DNA of 64,000 nucleotides from positions 1-64,000 of the forward strand of contig NZ_JAVDSB010000004.1 of assembly GCF_031455095.1 (NCBI RefSeq). The letters run 5' to 3'. The DNA is from Paenibacillus_E qinlingensis_A (GTDB lineage: Bacteria; Bacillota; Bacilli; Paenibacillales; NBRC-103111). This document shows positions 9,081 through 17,982 of the stretch, piece after piece; position 1 is the first letter of the stretch; every line of letters begins with the position of its first letter. The position numbers and the translations under genes are program-made. The notes below the pieces were generated by a model. The model did not search any database, was not told the DNA's origin, and saw only the letters and a list, made by a program, of their open reading frames with translations.

Positions 9081-9790
9081 AATAAGGAATGGAAGCAGTC
9101 GAACAACGTCGCATCCGGCATGTCACATTGTTGTTGGATGTCTTGAAGTGTACCATTCGCTACCAATCTGCCGCCTGACAGCAGTACAAATGAACTGCAT
9201 ATCCGCTCCGCTGTATCTAACACGTGTGTACTCATCAAAATGCCTGCACCACGCTTCCGTTCCTCTTCCAGCATCCCTATGAAATCCTTGATCGCCTTTG
9301 GATCTAGGCCAATGAAGGGCTCGTCCACGATGTACACATCCGGTTTGTTCAAAAAGCCGAGGATCAGCATAATTTTCTGCTGCATGCCTTTCGAGAATTT
9401 CCCAGGCAATTGATGCTTCTCATCCAGCAATCGGAAGCGATGCAAGAGATCGTCAGCACGTTCAAGAAACACGGTTCGATCCAGCTCATACACCGAGGCC
9501 GCGAATTCCATATGCTCCCACAACGTCAATTCATCATATAGAATCGGGTGTTCGGGAATATACGCGTAACTTTTGGTTTCACCCATGAAGGAGATTTTGC
9601 CTTTAAAATCCTTCAGCAAGCCTAGGATGCTCTTAATTGTCGTACTCTTGCCGGCGCCGTTCGGACCTAACAATCCCACGAGCTCCCCTTGCTTCACCGT
9701 AAAATCAATTCCCTTAATAATATCAGGCACTTCATCGTAACCTGCCTGTTCAATATGTACACCTAATACAGCTAATTGTTCATCTGACAT
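9077..9790 (-). CDS. ecsA: EcsA-like ABC transporter ATP-binding protein
   Basis: A 237-residue ABC ATPase. Walker A GPNGAGKST lies near residue 41, the signature is the degenerate FSKGM form (about 132) typical of EcsA rather than LSGGQ, Walker B YIVDEPF is near 153, and the switch His is in STHVLD (about 190). It energises the membrane partner EcsB encoded immediately downstream with a 4-bp overlap. No regulatory element stands out in the upstream 90 bp. Confidence 0.88.
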   Translation of the reverse strand: MSDEQLAVLGVHIEQAGYDEVPDIIKGIDFTVKQGELVGLLGPNGAGKSTTIKSILGLLKDFKGKISFMGETKSYAYIPEHPILYDELTLWEHMEFAASVYELDRTVFLERADDLLHRFRLLDEKHQLPGKFSKGMQQKIMLILGFLNKPDVYIVDEPFIGLDPKAIKDFIGMLEEERKRGAGILMSTHVLDTAERICSSFVLLSGGRLVANGTLQDIQQQCDMPDATLFDCFHSLL

Positions 9791-9880
9791 TCCGTGACTT
9801 CCCTTCCATCCTGATCGTGCTACTTCTGCACTTTGCCATTATCGTATCATGAAAGTTTGCCCAAAGTATGAAGGATAGAT

Positions 9881-9935
9881 AAAAATAAAAAAAAACGCTA
9901 TCACGGTCACTCCGTAAGGAGCGATGACGATAGAG
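9881..9935 (-). terminator. Terminator downstream of the small gene at 10024-10254
   Basis: CTATC (9898-9902) pairs with GATAG (9929-9933), with an inner CTCC/GGAG stem. On the minus strand the hairpin is followed by an uninterrupted T run. Confidence 0.7.
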
Positions 9936-10023
9936 TTTGGTTATAGCATTGGATAAACAAAACAACGTTCTTCAAGCGTTTCATCCTCATATTCTACCAA
10001 CATATTTACTCATGCTTCCACCC

Positions 10024-10254
10024 TTACTGCTGCATCTCCTGAACACTATAGCTATTTATAATTGCTGCCGCAAAGGTGACTCGGTTGTTACGGAAAAAGT
10101 GATACAACAGACGAGCTTCCGCAGATTCTTCATCATAACGCCAGAAGTTAAAGAAATCATCGTCTACCCAACCTTGCTCCCGTAAGTTTTTAATGGATTC
10201 TGCAATTTTACTCGGAATGATTGGTCTCAATATGTTAGTTGCTTCCGTTGTCAT
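10024..10254 (-). CDS. Small hypothetical protein, 76 aa
   Basis: A 76-residue soluble acidic-to-neutral protein with no signal peptide or membrane segment. The start chosen is the ATG at 10252-10254, which has an AAGGTGG site about 10 bases upstream; a longer frame exists but lacks a ribosome site. It contains an aromatic-rich stretch (DDDFFNFWRYDEES) and Arg-rich YHFFRNNR. I do not recognise the family. It has its own downstream terminator, which supports it being a real gene. Confidence 0.5.
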   Translation of the reverse strand: MTTEATNILRPIIPSKIAESIKNLREQGWVDDDFFNFWRYDEESAEARLLYHFFRNNRVTFAAAIINSYSVQEMQQ

Positions 10255-10647
10255 CGTTCCAACTCCACCTTTCACTAGCATCTATCAATCTAGTAAAAGG
10301 ATGCCCCAATTTAGCAAGAGCTAAACTAGCCAGCTTACTTAGCACTCCACAAATCAATGCAAATTTGTTTCTGATCGAGATAGAATGGTTGGTGAGTAGT
10401 AATTCTCTAAATGATTGACACCGAGCGCCCACCCATACCAATGCCCCCGCGGGTCAACGACAGCTTATACTTAAAGCTATTTTATGGAATGAAAATCCGA
10501 ATAGTAACCCAACTAAAAACACACTAGTATCAAAATAAATTGTGATCCCTCACTGTTCTTCGGACATTTAATTAACTACGGTTTATATTTTAAAATTATA
10601 AACGAGTCTTCGGCAAATTGTTTATGAGGGTATTATCATTACTCATC
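10255..10647. other. Intergenic region with a possible gene fragment
   Basis: There is no intact gene in this stretch. A minus-strand frame from about 10464 to 10354 encodes a protein-like 36-residue segment (listed separately). The remainder is AT-rich and presumably carries the promoter of the small gene at 10254; no terminator for the 10648 pseudogene was clear. Confidence 0.5.
10354..10464 (-). pseudogene. Possible remnant of an unidentified gene
   Basis: The minus-strand frame preceded by TAA and ended by TGA encodes VVDPRGHWYGWALGVNHLE followed by YYSPTILSRSETNLH. The residue composition (Trp, Gly, Pro, His) looks like real conserved protein rather than random translation, yet there is no start codon or ribosome site. 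It is probably the C-terminal stub of a decayed gene. No family assigned. Confidence 0.25.
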
Positions 10648-12192
10648 TTAGAACGATTTTTTTGTACAATTACTAGATGATTTACAGCTGTAACGACTGA
10701 CAAGTTCACCCGATGCATTATAAAGCTCCACGTTATCATACGAATTATTGTCCCAGATTTCACTCATCGACCATATTTTATAGTACGTATTAGTAGGGAA
10801 TCTGGAGACGGTCTCCGCAAAATTGCCGCTGACGATTGACACAGTATCTTCTTCTGGTCCTATACCGTATGCACCAAGAATATGACTGTCACTAAACGTA
10901 TAGGTCTCACCTCCGAATGTACTTACAATCTTCCATCCCTTCAAATCCACCTTCTTGTATCCATAATTTCTAATTGCTACAGCTTCCCTAAACTGATCTC
11001 GGGATGTAATGACAACATCGCCTTTATTCTGAACCACATCCTTTAACTCTGAGTCTGACTGTGGAGGAACAGATGGTACTGGTGTCAGGGTAGGTGTCGG
11101 CGTTGTAGTAGGCAATGGTGTTTTCGGAATTACTGTAGTTGGGTTGTTGTTTTTTGTCACCATAGGATTCGCAATAATCATATTTAGCAGTCCTTTACGG
11201 TCCGACTGGAAATTGAACGAGAGGAATTGTACTCCCGTAACATCTACGTCAATTGTCTTTGGATCTTGGCCTGGCTTTATGTCGGTTACGCTCAAGAGCT
11301 CCTTAGAGTCACCGATGATCTTCAAGGTTCCTGTTGCTGTATTAGAAGGTACACTGTTGTCCAAACCTACCAACGCGGTAAACCTGGAATAAAATCCTTC
11401 CAACTTTATATCCATGTTGCCACCCGATTTGATGTATGGCGGATAGGGGTTGTTATGCATGTAGAGTCCGAAACCTTCTTTATATGATTGATTATTAATT
11501 GTGAAATAAGAGTACGCAGATGAATTATGATTCCGCCCCCATTCATTAACTGCGAGAAAACCTTTTGCTTCATCTCGTGCAACGAAAGGAAAAGTAGTTA
11601 AACTTTTCGAATCTCCTACATTTGTTGTTGTTGATAAATTTACATTAGGGGCAGTCACTGCGCCGAGTGAAATGGTATTCGTGCTTCCATCCCAACCGAC
11701 TTCATCTCCCAAAGCCTCACTAATCATTCGGAGTGGTACGTAGGTAGTGTCATTATAGATAAATCCTTGACCTCCTAAGTTATTTTTCATCTCACCGTTT
11801 ATTTTATATTTCAATTGCTTGTAGTAAACCTCAATTATAGTTCCATCATTTGTAATCGAAGCATTTACCGGAGGCAAATCATTTATCGAGGAATTAGATG
11901 GTAGTTTCGTATTCAAGCTGAGTGAGATTGTATTCGTATTGCCATCCCAGCCGACTTCTTTCCCTAGCGCCTCGCTCACCATTCGGAGTGGTACATACGT
12001 AGTGTCTTTGTAAATAAACCCTTAGCCTAGTAAAGAGTTCCTCATTTCACCGTTAATCTTATATTTAAGCTGCTTGTAAAATACGATAATATTGTTTCCT
12101 CCATTTGAAGCATTTGCTACACCGCTTGTTAGTAAGGCACTTATGATAATTCCGATAGAAATTCCTTTAATAGTTTTAATCCTTGATTTCAT
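10648..12192 (-). pseudogene. Secreted stalk-domain/NPCBM/lamin-tail protein interrupted by one stop codon
   Basis: The intact frame would start at the ATG at 12190-12192 (AGAGGAAG site, about 9 bases) with a signal peptide. Two copper-amine-oxidase-N-like stalk repeats (YVPLRMVSEALG and YVPLRMISEALG), an NPCBM/NEW2 carbohydrate-binding-like domain, a Thr/Pro linker and a C-terminal lamin-tail-like domain would follow. TAA at 12022-12024 cuts the first stalk repeat. The homologous position of the second repeat reads GGQGFIY, so the change is best explained as CAA (Gln) to TAA. The rest (444 codons) stays fully open, so inactivation is recent, or this is a sequencing error or read-through. The intact product would be a cell-surface or secreted protein. 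Confidence 0.8.
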
Positions 12193-12279
12193 AGCATGTA
12201 TCTTCCTCTTCAGTAAAATTTTGTACATAAATTCAGATTATCACAGCTGATAATGTTTGGAAAAGGGAAATTGCATTTT

Positions 12280-12287
12280 TTGTCGAA
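12280..12287 (+). promoter_or_regulatory. Putative Spo0A box
   Basis: TTGTCGAA matches the 0A-box consensus exactly. It lies 48 bp upstream of the TTG start at 12336 and also within the divergent region of the pseudogene at 12192. Confidence 0.45.
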
Positions 12288-12335
12288 TATGGAGAGTCGA
12301 TATAAATAGAGAAACTAAATTGGGAGGTCTTGTAG

Positions 12336-13676
12336 TTGAGTCGAAAAGTTGTTGCACTTCTTTTGCTTATAATGTTTGTTGTAAGCTCCAATGCTTACGC
12401 TGCTGATAGCAAGATTGCTGTTTACCTAGATGGCAATGAGTTGACGTTTGATACCCCGCCCATCATTACAGATGGGACGACACTTGTACCGTTAAGGAAA
12501 ATTTTTGAAACTTTAGGTTCACAAATTCAATGGGACAATACTACGCGTACGGTTACTGCAACGAAAGGCGATATTTTGATTACCTATAAAATTGGGGAAA
12601 AGAACGGTTATAAGAACGGAAAATCTGTAACACTGGAAGTTCCTGGTGTCATCTCCAATGGGTCTACACTTGTCCCATTGCGGTTCGTCAGCGAAGCACT
12701 AGGAGCTTTAGTAGCCTGGAACGGTGAAACCAAACGTATTGATATCACTCACCATGAGAACGTCACAGCCGAAGTGAAAGCTACAGAAACCAGCTATATC
12801 CCTAGCATTAATCGCTTGAATGGAAGCCAAGTAGGAAGCGTTTATGTGGATGGAAACTGGATTTATTACACCCACCCCATGGATGAGCGGAAAATCTATA
12901 AAATGAAACTAGACGGATCTATGAACACCAAGATTGGCGATAAGGTAAGTACTAACCACCTTATTGTCGATAAAGATTGGATCTACTTCTCAACGTTTGA
13001 AGTCATTGGACACCCTAGGGATTTCAATCTATCCCCAGAGAACGGCGTCTATAAAATGAAAACCGACGGTTCAGGACTACAGAAGCTACTCAGCGGCACA
13101 TCGATTGGGGCTATGTCTCTCACCGGCGAAACGATTTATTATACGAAACAATTTGATACATCGAACGTGAATATGGTTAAGACAGATGGTACTGGAAATC
13201 AGTTGGCATATAAAAATGTATGGAATTATCAAGTCGTGGGTGACACCCTATATTACAATCAAGAATCCAGGCTACCCGTTGACTTCTATGAAATGAAGCT
13301 AGACGGAACGAATAAACGTAAACTCATGAGGAATATTTCCCCGAGATATCAAGTCATTAACAATTCCTTATTCTATACTGACGGTTCTTACCTTATGGAA
13401 AGGCTCATTAATGAACCTGAGAAGGAGCCAACGAAGATCATAGAACTGAATACTTATAATCTTGTTGTCGTTGATGAGCACACGGTGATTTTCCAGAAGA
13501 AAAATGATAACAAACTGTATAAAGTAGATCTAATATCTAAAAATGTTACTCTTTTACACGAATCGGCTGTCCAGAGTTTTGATGTAGCAGGCGATTTTAT
13601 TAAAGTCACTTTCGCTAACCCTATTACGTTCTCATGGATTAACTGGAAAACTAAGGATATAGTTGAGTTCCGTTAG
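12336..13676 (+). CDS. Secreted stalk-domain protein with DUF5050-like propeller
   Basis: A 446-residue protein. A signal peptide ends near residue 22 (SSNAYAAD). Two copper-amine-oxidase-N-like stalk repeats occupy about residues 26-140 (TLVPLRKIFETLG and TLVPLRFVSEALG). A beta-propeller of the DUF5050 type follows to the end, with repeated (I/V)Y-K-M-K-x-DG strands (about residues 160-440). Such proteins are common in the Paenibacillus envelope; the role is unproven. The start is TTG with a GGGAGG site eight bases upstream. A consensus Spo0A box sits in the promoter region. Confidence 0.8.
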   Translation: MSRKVVALLLLIMFVVSSNAYAADSKIAVYLDGNELTFDTPPIITDGTTLVPLRKIFETLGSQIQWDNTTRTVTATKGDILITYKIGEKNGYKNGKSVTLEVPGVISNGSTLVPLRFVSEALGALVAWNGETKRIDITHHENVTAEVKATETSYIPSINRLNGSQVGSVYVDGNWIYYTHPMDERKIYKMKLDGSMNTKIGDKVSTNHLIVDKDWIYFSTFEVIGHPRDFNLSPENGVYKMKTDGSGLQKLLSGTSIGAMSLTGETIYYTKQFDTSNVNMVKTDGTGNQLAYKNVWNYQVVGDTLYYNQESRLPVDFYEMKLDGTNKRKLMRNISPRYQVINNSLFYTDGSYLMERLINEPEKEPTKIIELNTYNLVVVDEHTVIFQKKNDNKLYKVDLISKNVTLLHESAVQSFDVAGDFIKVTFANPITFSWINWKTKDIVEFR

Positions 13677-14112
13677 TTCAAGGTAGGAAAAAGAAGGCTG
13701 TTCCTCGACATTAATATTATTCTGATATGCTCCCCATACGGTAGACAGGTGAAATAATAAAACCTGTTACCGTGAGGGGAGCATTTTTTCATGCCCAGTT
13801 ATCGCTCAAGAGATTGAGAGTGAACAAATTAGATTGAAGGCCGCTGCTAGTACGGTCTAAGTAAAAATACGTTAACTAGAGAGAGACTTGTCGCAGTATC
13901 AACTTATTGAAAATATCAGGTTTCTAGTCCAACCCAAGCTCGCCAATTCGAGTTCGTTAGTAACATCCCAGTAATTCCGCGGTTTTCACAATTATTAAGA
14001 AATAAATTAAGTTCGTAAGTCAAATGACTTTTTAAAGGTTGGTACTGCAAAAGTGAAAATAAAGTTCGTTATTGACGTTTACTTTTGTAACTCCGTTCAA
14101 TGATTTCTTCAT
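13677..14112. other. Non-coding stretch with a possible insertion-sequence relic
   Basis: There is no intact gene. From 13723 the sequence begins TGATATGCTCCCC and continues with GTAGACAGGTGAAA, a layout reminiscent of IS3-family ends (TG..., a C-rich block, then a GACA block). Behind the hairpin an ATG at 13791 opens frames soon closed by stops. A CAAAAGT/ACTTTTG stem near 14048-14090 may terminate the minus-strand gene at 14113. The interpretation as a decayed IS is inference. Confidence 0.35.
13728..13789 (+). terminator. Strong hairpin with T tail after stalk-domain gene
   Basis: TGCTCCCC (13728-13735) pairs with GGGGAGCA (13776-13783), with inner ACGGTA/TACCGT and ACAGGT/ACCTGT stems, followed by T6. 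It sits 50 bp after the stop at 13676 and can serve as its terminator, although it may originally be part of an IS end. Confidence 0.7.
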
Positions 14113-14532
14113 CTAGTTTAATATGATCCCCATTACGATAAAACCAGCGTCAGCCCCTACTAATGATCCTTTATAACTAATTTTAACCTTACCTGAATAG
14201 AAAGATATAAGTTCACTCCTTTTGTCTGCAGATTGACCTAGTTTATTTTTTATTTCCTCATTAAACCTGGAATCATTCAACGTTGCTCCATTAGCATTAG
14301 CCCATTCAATTAAATAGCCTCTGACTTCCTTAGAATCAGCGAAGTAAGTGGTAAAACCTGTACGAATACTACCGTATTCATTGACAGCACCTATCAGTGC
14401 CACTTTTTCATTATTTGCGTTAAACACTGAAAGACTCGGATTATAAAGCGTGATAGTCCTCTTCACACTCCAGCCATATCGAATATTTAATTTTTGAATA
14501 ATTGTAAGTTGTTCTTGAAGTTCATCGGACAA
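14113..14532 (-). CDS. Hypothetical protein, 139 aa
   Basis: A 139-residue protein without a signal peptide or membrane helix and with no recognised family. The start is TTG with a GAGGA site; no ATG is available. It has a beta-rich middle (LYNPSLSVFNANNEKVALIG) and a helical KNKLGQSADKRSEL part. It lies 22 bp downstream of the SLH-domain gene in a different frame, so it is probably co-transcribed. A frameshifted continuation of the SLH gene was considered, but a TAA directly upstream in this frame argues against it. Confidence 0.5.
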   Translation of the reverse strand: MSDELQEQLTIIQKLNIRYGWSVKRTITLYNPSLSVFNANNEKVALIGAVNEYGSIRTGFTTYFADSKEVRGYLIEWANANGATLNDSRFNEEIKNKLGQSADKRSELISFYSGKVKISYKGSLVGADAGFIVMGIILN

Positions 14533-14554
14533 TTTAATTTCCTCATGGTCGTTG

Positions 14555-15202
14555 TCATGGAGGGGTAACAGTACTTACAAGTCGAGGACAACTCGTGCTA
14601 TGCCCTGTCTCAGCCCTAACCATCTTACTATACTTACTATAAGCGTTTTGTAGAAATGTTACCGCTTCTGCACGTGTTAATGTGTCACCTGATCTGTAGC
14701 CATCTACCGTTGCATCTATTTTTCCTTTAGAGATATTGTCACTTAACAACGATTGTACTGATTCGTTCAATGTACAATTTAATCCTTGACTATTTACAAG
14801 TAAATAAGCGACACGCCCTCTACTTGCTAAAGAACCTCTCTCACCAATTGTCCAATTATTGTCATTGGCTAATTGAAAAACTTTAGCATCCCACTCCTTG
14901 TCAGGTGGGTTTACTTTGTCCAAAGCAGTTTTAAGTGAAGGATCCTTCGAGACAAACATATTTACCATCATAGTTAAAAATTCAGATTGGCTTACAGAGT
15001 TATTAGGTCTAAAATCGCCCTGCGGATAACCTGTAACGATATTAAGATTAGAGGCCCAATTTACGGCATTTTGGGCCCAATGACCTTCCATATCACTAAA
15101 CTCTTTTTTTGTTTCTGCAGTCGAATTTGTATGAGTGAAAATTAAACAAATGCTAATTATTAAAATTGCTCCAATTGGTTTTAAATGATTATTCATAAAC
15201 AA
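14555..15202 (-). CDS. S-layer homology (SLH) domain protein
   Basis: A 215-residue secreted protein with a signal peptide (hydrophobic residues about 10-26, cleavage near STAET). A clear SLH motif follows at about residues 33-90 (FSDMEGHWAQNAVNWA, GYPQGDFRPNNSVSQSEF), then weaker SLH-like repeats to about 190 ending in a canonical DTLTRAEAVTFLQNA segment. SLH domains bind pyruvylated secondary cell-wall polymers. With little else in the chain, it may be a minimal wall-bound protein. The start may be TTG at 15202, six bases after GGAGG, or the ATG two codons later. Confidence 0.8.
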   Translation of the reverse strand: MFMNNHLKPIGAILIISICLIFTHTNSTAETKKEFSDMEGHWAQNAVNWASNLNIVTGYPQGDFRPNNSVSQSEFLTMMVNMFVSKDPSLKTALDKVNPPDKEWDAKVFQLANDNNWTIGERGSLASRGRVAYLLVNSQGLNCTLNESVQSLLSDNISKGKIDATVDGYRSGDTLTRAEAVTFLQNAYSKYSKMVRAETGHSTSCPRLVSTVTPP

Positions 15203-15383
15203 AGCTTTCCTCCAGAAGTAAATTATTTACAAAATCCAAGTGTTAATAAAAGGTGTTGTACACCATAATTCTACTAAAATTAAAATGACAGCAATGAAAT
15301 TGAACATGACGAAAAGATTTCATTCAGTCGAATATGATCCTTTTTTCATATGCTTTTTTGTCAATCCACTCGGCTCAAAATGT

Positions 15384-15425
15384 AAAGAAGCCGCTCCGCT
15401 TGCCTTACAACGGGACGGCTTCTTT
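15384..15425 (-). terminator. Terminator after truncated RDD gene
   Basis: AAAGAAGCCG (15384-15393) pairs with CGGCTTCTTT (15416-15425). It lies four bases past the stop of the minus-strand RDD fragment and has a moderately T-rich minus-strand tail. Confidence 0.7.
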
Positions 15426-15428
15426 CGA

Positions 15429-15761
15429 TCAATTTAATTCCGGCTCATTTATCGTTCTTACAACCTCAACAAAGCTTGGTTCGGCTTGTACTACCTTTTC
15501 ATGTGACGTAATCTTGCCTACATCTTCACGTTTTACTACATAAGTCTTTGCTAGCATATCGCCTAGGCGTTGACGCTTCTTAGTTATGAGTGCAACTATC
15601 CCAGCTATTCCGCCACCAAGCATCATTGGATTAGCTTCAAAGACTTTTAGAAATGTACGAATGAAAGCTTTAACCAATCCAGGTGCTTTGCCTTCCACAT
15701 CAACTACACGTATACGAAACAACCATTTACCTATAGTCCAGCCTAATAAACCTTCCATCAC
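15429..15761 (-). pseudogene. Truncated second copy of RDD-domain gene
   Basis: The 110-residue frame repeats almost exactly the C-terminal two thirds of the RDD protein at 16639-17154 (shared GWTIGKWLFRIRVV and KKRQRLGDMLAKTYVVKRED), with long identical nucleotide stretches. The first membrane segments are missing. Homology begins a few codons upstream, at the segment IIFVMEGLL, right after the lipoprotein stop. No ribosome site precedes the GTG/ATG. It is most simply a leftover of a tandem duplication RDD-lipoprotein-RDD with a deletion, though expression as a small membrane protein cannot be excluded. Confidence 0.75.
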
Positions 15762-15789
15762 AAAAATAATGAAAAAAGTGTTCTGCTTT

Positions 15790-16608
15790 CTACTTAACTA
15801 GACCTGCTGGTTCCGAAATGGCCTGTACCTCATTGTAACTCGAATAATTCGCATCCATCGTGTACGTTGAGTGCTCTTTCTCATTTTTTTCTTTCAATTC
15901 ATACATTTCCACCAAAGCATGCGCACTTTTAATTTGATTAGTCTTCTTATCAAATGTGAGTACGTAGTCTAGCACTTTTACTTCCAGCTTTTCTTTAGCT
16001 AGAACGTGATTTTCCGCAAAAATCTTACTGAAATTCGCAGCCAGAAAATCCTTTTGCTTTTCAGCCGTTGTAGCAAGACGGAATTCATAGCTATCTCCTA
16101 AATCTTTGGCCGTAACTTGGTCAGAAGCAGCCTTCAATAACTCCAATTGTTTCACTGGATTATAGTGAATAGCACTCAGTGTTTCTTCATTGCCAATATC
16201 CTTGCCCCACTTGTCTTTCCCTTTTACATACATGATCCCTTTGCTGCTATAGAATTCAGAATCAACCTTGCTCCCCATCATGTCGAGTGTGACTTTCCCT
16301 GCCAATAGCACTTCTGGTTTGAGAATAACATCAGTTTGGAATATGAATTTCCCTGTCATGTTCGCGCCTGGCATAATTTCGATGGACTTCACGATGCTCA
16401 CGCCTACGTTGGCACTATTCAGTTTCGAGGCTGTGTTTAGCGCAGCCGTGTATGCAGTTGCCGGATCAAAAACAAGGGTCGGCGTTGGCGTCGGTTGAGC
16501 GGTCGCATTGGATTGCACCTGTTCGACACTAGTCGAACCGCAGGCATTAATCAGCAAACAAACTAGGATAAATGATAAAGCGTGAAATAATTTCATATAC
16601 GATTTCAT
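15790..16608 (-). CDS. Putative lipoprotein, LolA/LppX-like fold candidate
   Basis: A 272-residue protein with a type II signal peptide; the lipobox LINAC places the lipidated Cys at residue 23. A Thr/Pro spacer (QPTPTPT) follows. The remaining 225 residues have the alternating beta pattern and late KTNQIKSAHALVEMYE segment seen in the DUF6612-type lipoproteins common in Paenibacillus. The function is unknown; it is expected on the outer face of the cell membrane. It lies between the complete and the truncated RDD genes, probably in one transcript. Confidence 0.7.
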   Translation of the reverse strand: MKSYMKLFHALSFILVCLLINACGSTSVEQVQSNATAQPTPTPTLVFDPATAYTAALNTASKLNSANVGVSIVKSIEIMPGANMTGKFIFQTDVILKPEVLLAGKVTLDMMGSKVDSEFYSSKGIMYVKGKDKWGKDIGNEETLSAIHYNPVKQLELLKAASDQVTAKDLGDSYEFRLATTAEKQKDFLAANFSKIFAENHVLAKEKLEVKVLDYVLTFDKKTNQIKSAHALVEMYELKEKNEKEHSTYTMDANYSSYNEVQAISEPAGLVK

Positions 16609-16638
16609 TATCTTGTAAACTCCATTCTTATTAGTTAC

Positions 16639-17154
16639 CTAGGTTAACTCCGGCTCATTAATCGTTCGTACCACTTCTACAAAGCTTGGCTCAGCTTCAG
16701 CTGACTTTTCTAATGGCGTGATCTTACTTACATCTTCACGTTTTACTACATATGTCTTTGCTAGCATATCGCCTAGGCGTTGACGCTTCTTAGATATAAG
16801 TGCAACTATCCCAGCTACTCCGCCACCAAGCATCATTGGATTAGCTTCAAAGACTTTTAGAAATGTACGAATGAAAGCTTTAACCAATCCTGGTGCTTTA
16901 CCTTCCACATTAACTACTCGGATACGAAACAACCATTTACCTATTGTCCATCCTAGTAAACCTTCCATCACAAAGATATACGAGAATAGAAGAGCAATCC
17001 ATAACCATAATGTCTTCTGATAGACACCTTCGCCTAATGTAATTACAGGGATTGCAGGGAGAATCCATAGGATGACTCCATCCACCCACAGTGCTCCCCA
17101 GCGCCGCGCTATCATGCCGAAGCGGTATTGAGATACGATTTGTTCAATTGTCAT
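16639..17154 (-). CDS. RDD family membrane protein
   Basis: A 171-residue protein. The start is the ATG at 17152-17154 (GGGAGA site seven bases upstream) rather than a longer frame, giving the typical RDD N-terminus RFGMIARRWGALWVDGVIL with the Arg and Asp pair of the family. Three to four hydrophobic segments follow, then a hydrophilic tail. RDD proteins are implicated in ion or small-molecule transport, but no substrate can be inferred. A partial duplicate lies about 1.2 kb downstream. Confidence 0.85.
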   Translation of the reverse strand: MTIEQIVSQYRFGMIARRWGALWVDGVILWILPAIPVITLGEGVYQKTLWLWIALLFSYIFVMEGLLGWTIGKWLFRIRVVNVEGKAPGLVKAFIRTFLKVFEANPMMLGGGVAGIVALISKKRQRLGDMLAKTYVVKREDVSKITPLEKSAEAEPSFVEVVRTINEPELT

Positions 17155-17261
17155 AAATTTTTCTCCCATTATATAATCATTAAACTTAAATACTCGTATA
17201 ACAAGGAGTTTGGATAGCAGAGAGAATATCACGGCTATCCAAACCGTTCCCTTCAACCAGC

Positions 17262-17684
17262 CTATAAATCAATATTGTGTCGGCTTAAATACTTATTTAG
17301 GAAAGTATCTTCTCTATCAATTACATTTTTGATTGTATCTGTGGGGTTATGTCCATATTCATCCTCGATCTTTAAACTTATTTCCCTCAGGAATTCTTCA
17401 ACTTCCTTGCTTACTTTGACTCTGACTCGTATTACAAGCTGATACAACCAATCCTTCTTGTTGTATTTCACCATAATAAAGCATTCAGGGTCATGTGGAC
17501 TTTTCATAACTCTTATTACTTCAATAGGGGAGTCATAATCACGTATTAACTCCGACTTCTGAGGATCAGGCTCCAGATTGATAGGGATACCTACAATCAA
17601 ACCTAGTCGAGTTACTAATTCATCTGTAAAATCACTAGGGAATGCGAATTCATATTGATTTATCTCACTTAGGTTTTGACTCAA
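17262..17684 (-). CDS. Hypothetical protein, candidate immunity protein
   Basis: A 140-residue soluble acidic protein with no signal peptide and no recognised family. It follows the deaminase-like toxin tip by one base and is read in the same direction, the position expected for the cognate immunity gene in a polymorphic toxin cassette. It carries an alpha/beta pattern with CFIMVKYNKKDWLYQLVIRV in the middle and a helical C-terminus. The immunity assignment rests on location only. Confidence 0.45.
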   Translation of the reverse strand: MSQNLSEINQYEFAFPSDFTDELVTRLGLIVGIPINLEPDPQKSELIRDYDSPIEVIRVMKSPHDPECFIMVKYNKKDWLYQLVIRVRVKVSKEVEEFLREISLKIEDEYGHNPTDTIKNVIDREDTFLNKYLSRHNIDL

Positions 17685-17685
17685 T

Positions 17686-17946
17686 TTAGTACCTCCTTGT
17701 TTGGCCTGTTAATTGGCCATTTACTATCATTGCCATGTTCCCTTCAAAGTCAAACACATTTATTGTCAGGTTAGGATAATCGGCACTAAATGCCTTGATA
17801 ACATTATCACAACTTGCACAAACAGGTCTCTCTGAAAAGAGATTTACAGTTCCAAACGCTGAAGAGTTTCCGTTCAGTCTAGAATTTAACTCTTCAATAA
17901 TCTTTACATTCTCCCTGATATGGGCAATACAAGGTCCAATATACAC
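17686..17946 (-). pseudogene. Orphan deaminase-toxin tip (fragment)
   Basis: The 86-residue frame contains LFSERPVCASCDNVIKAF, matching the CxxC zinc-binding half of nucleic-acid deaminase toxins, with the usual downstream YPNLTINVFD strand. An upstream helix (ENVKIIEELNSRL) may contain the catalytic Glu. The N-terminal half of such a domain, a secretion domain and a ribosome site are all missing; the frame starts at GTG and is closed upstream by TGA. This fits a displaced, probably silent toxin-tip cassette next to the active toxin at 18301. Confidence 0.55.
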
Positions 17947-17982
17947 CTTGTATTGCCAATTAGTTCAAAATGATTTACTGCA

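Noticed and set aside
10235..10441. 68-codon minus-strand frame overlapping the small gene
   Set aside because: No ribosome site, and it overlaps the better-supported gene at 10024-10254. A different frame in this area looks more protein-like.
14533..15202. Frameshift joining the SLH gene and the 139-aa gene into one protein
   Set aside because: The downstream frame has a TAA just before the junction, and a TTG with its own ribosome site is present, so two genes are more likely.
17155..17256. N-terminal extension of the RDD protein
   Set aside because: The extra 34 codons precede a well-placed ribosome site and ATG at 17152-17154. The family N-terminus begins there.
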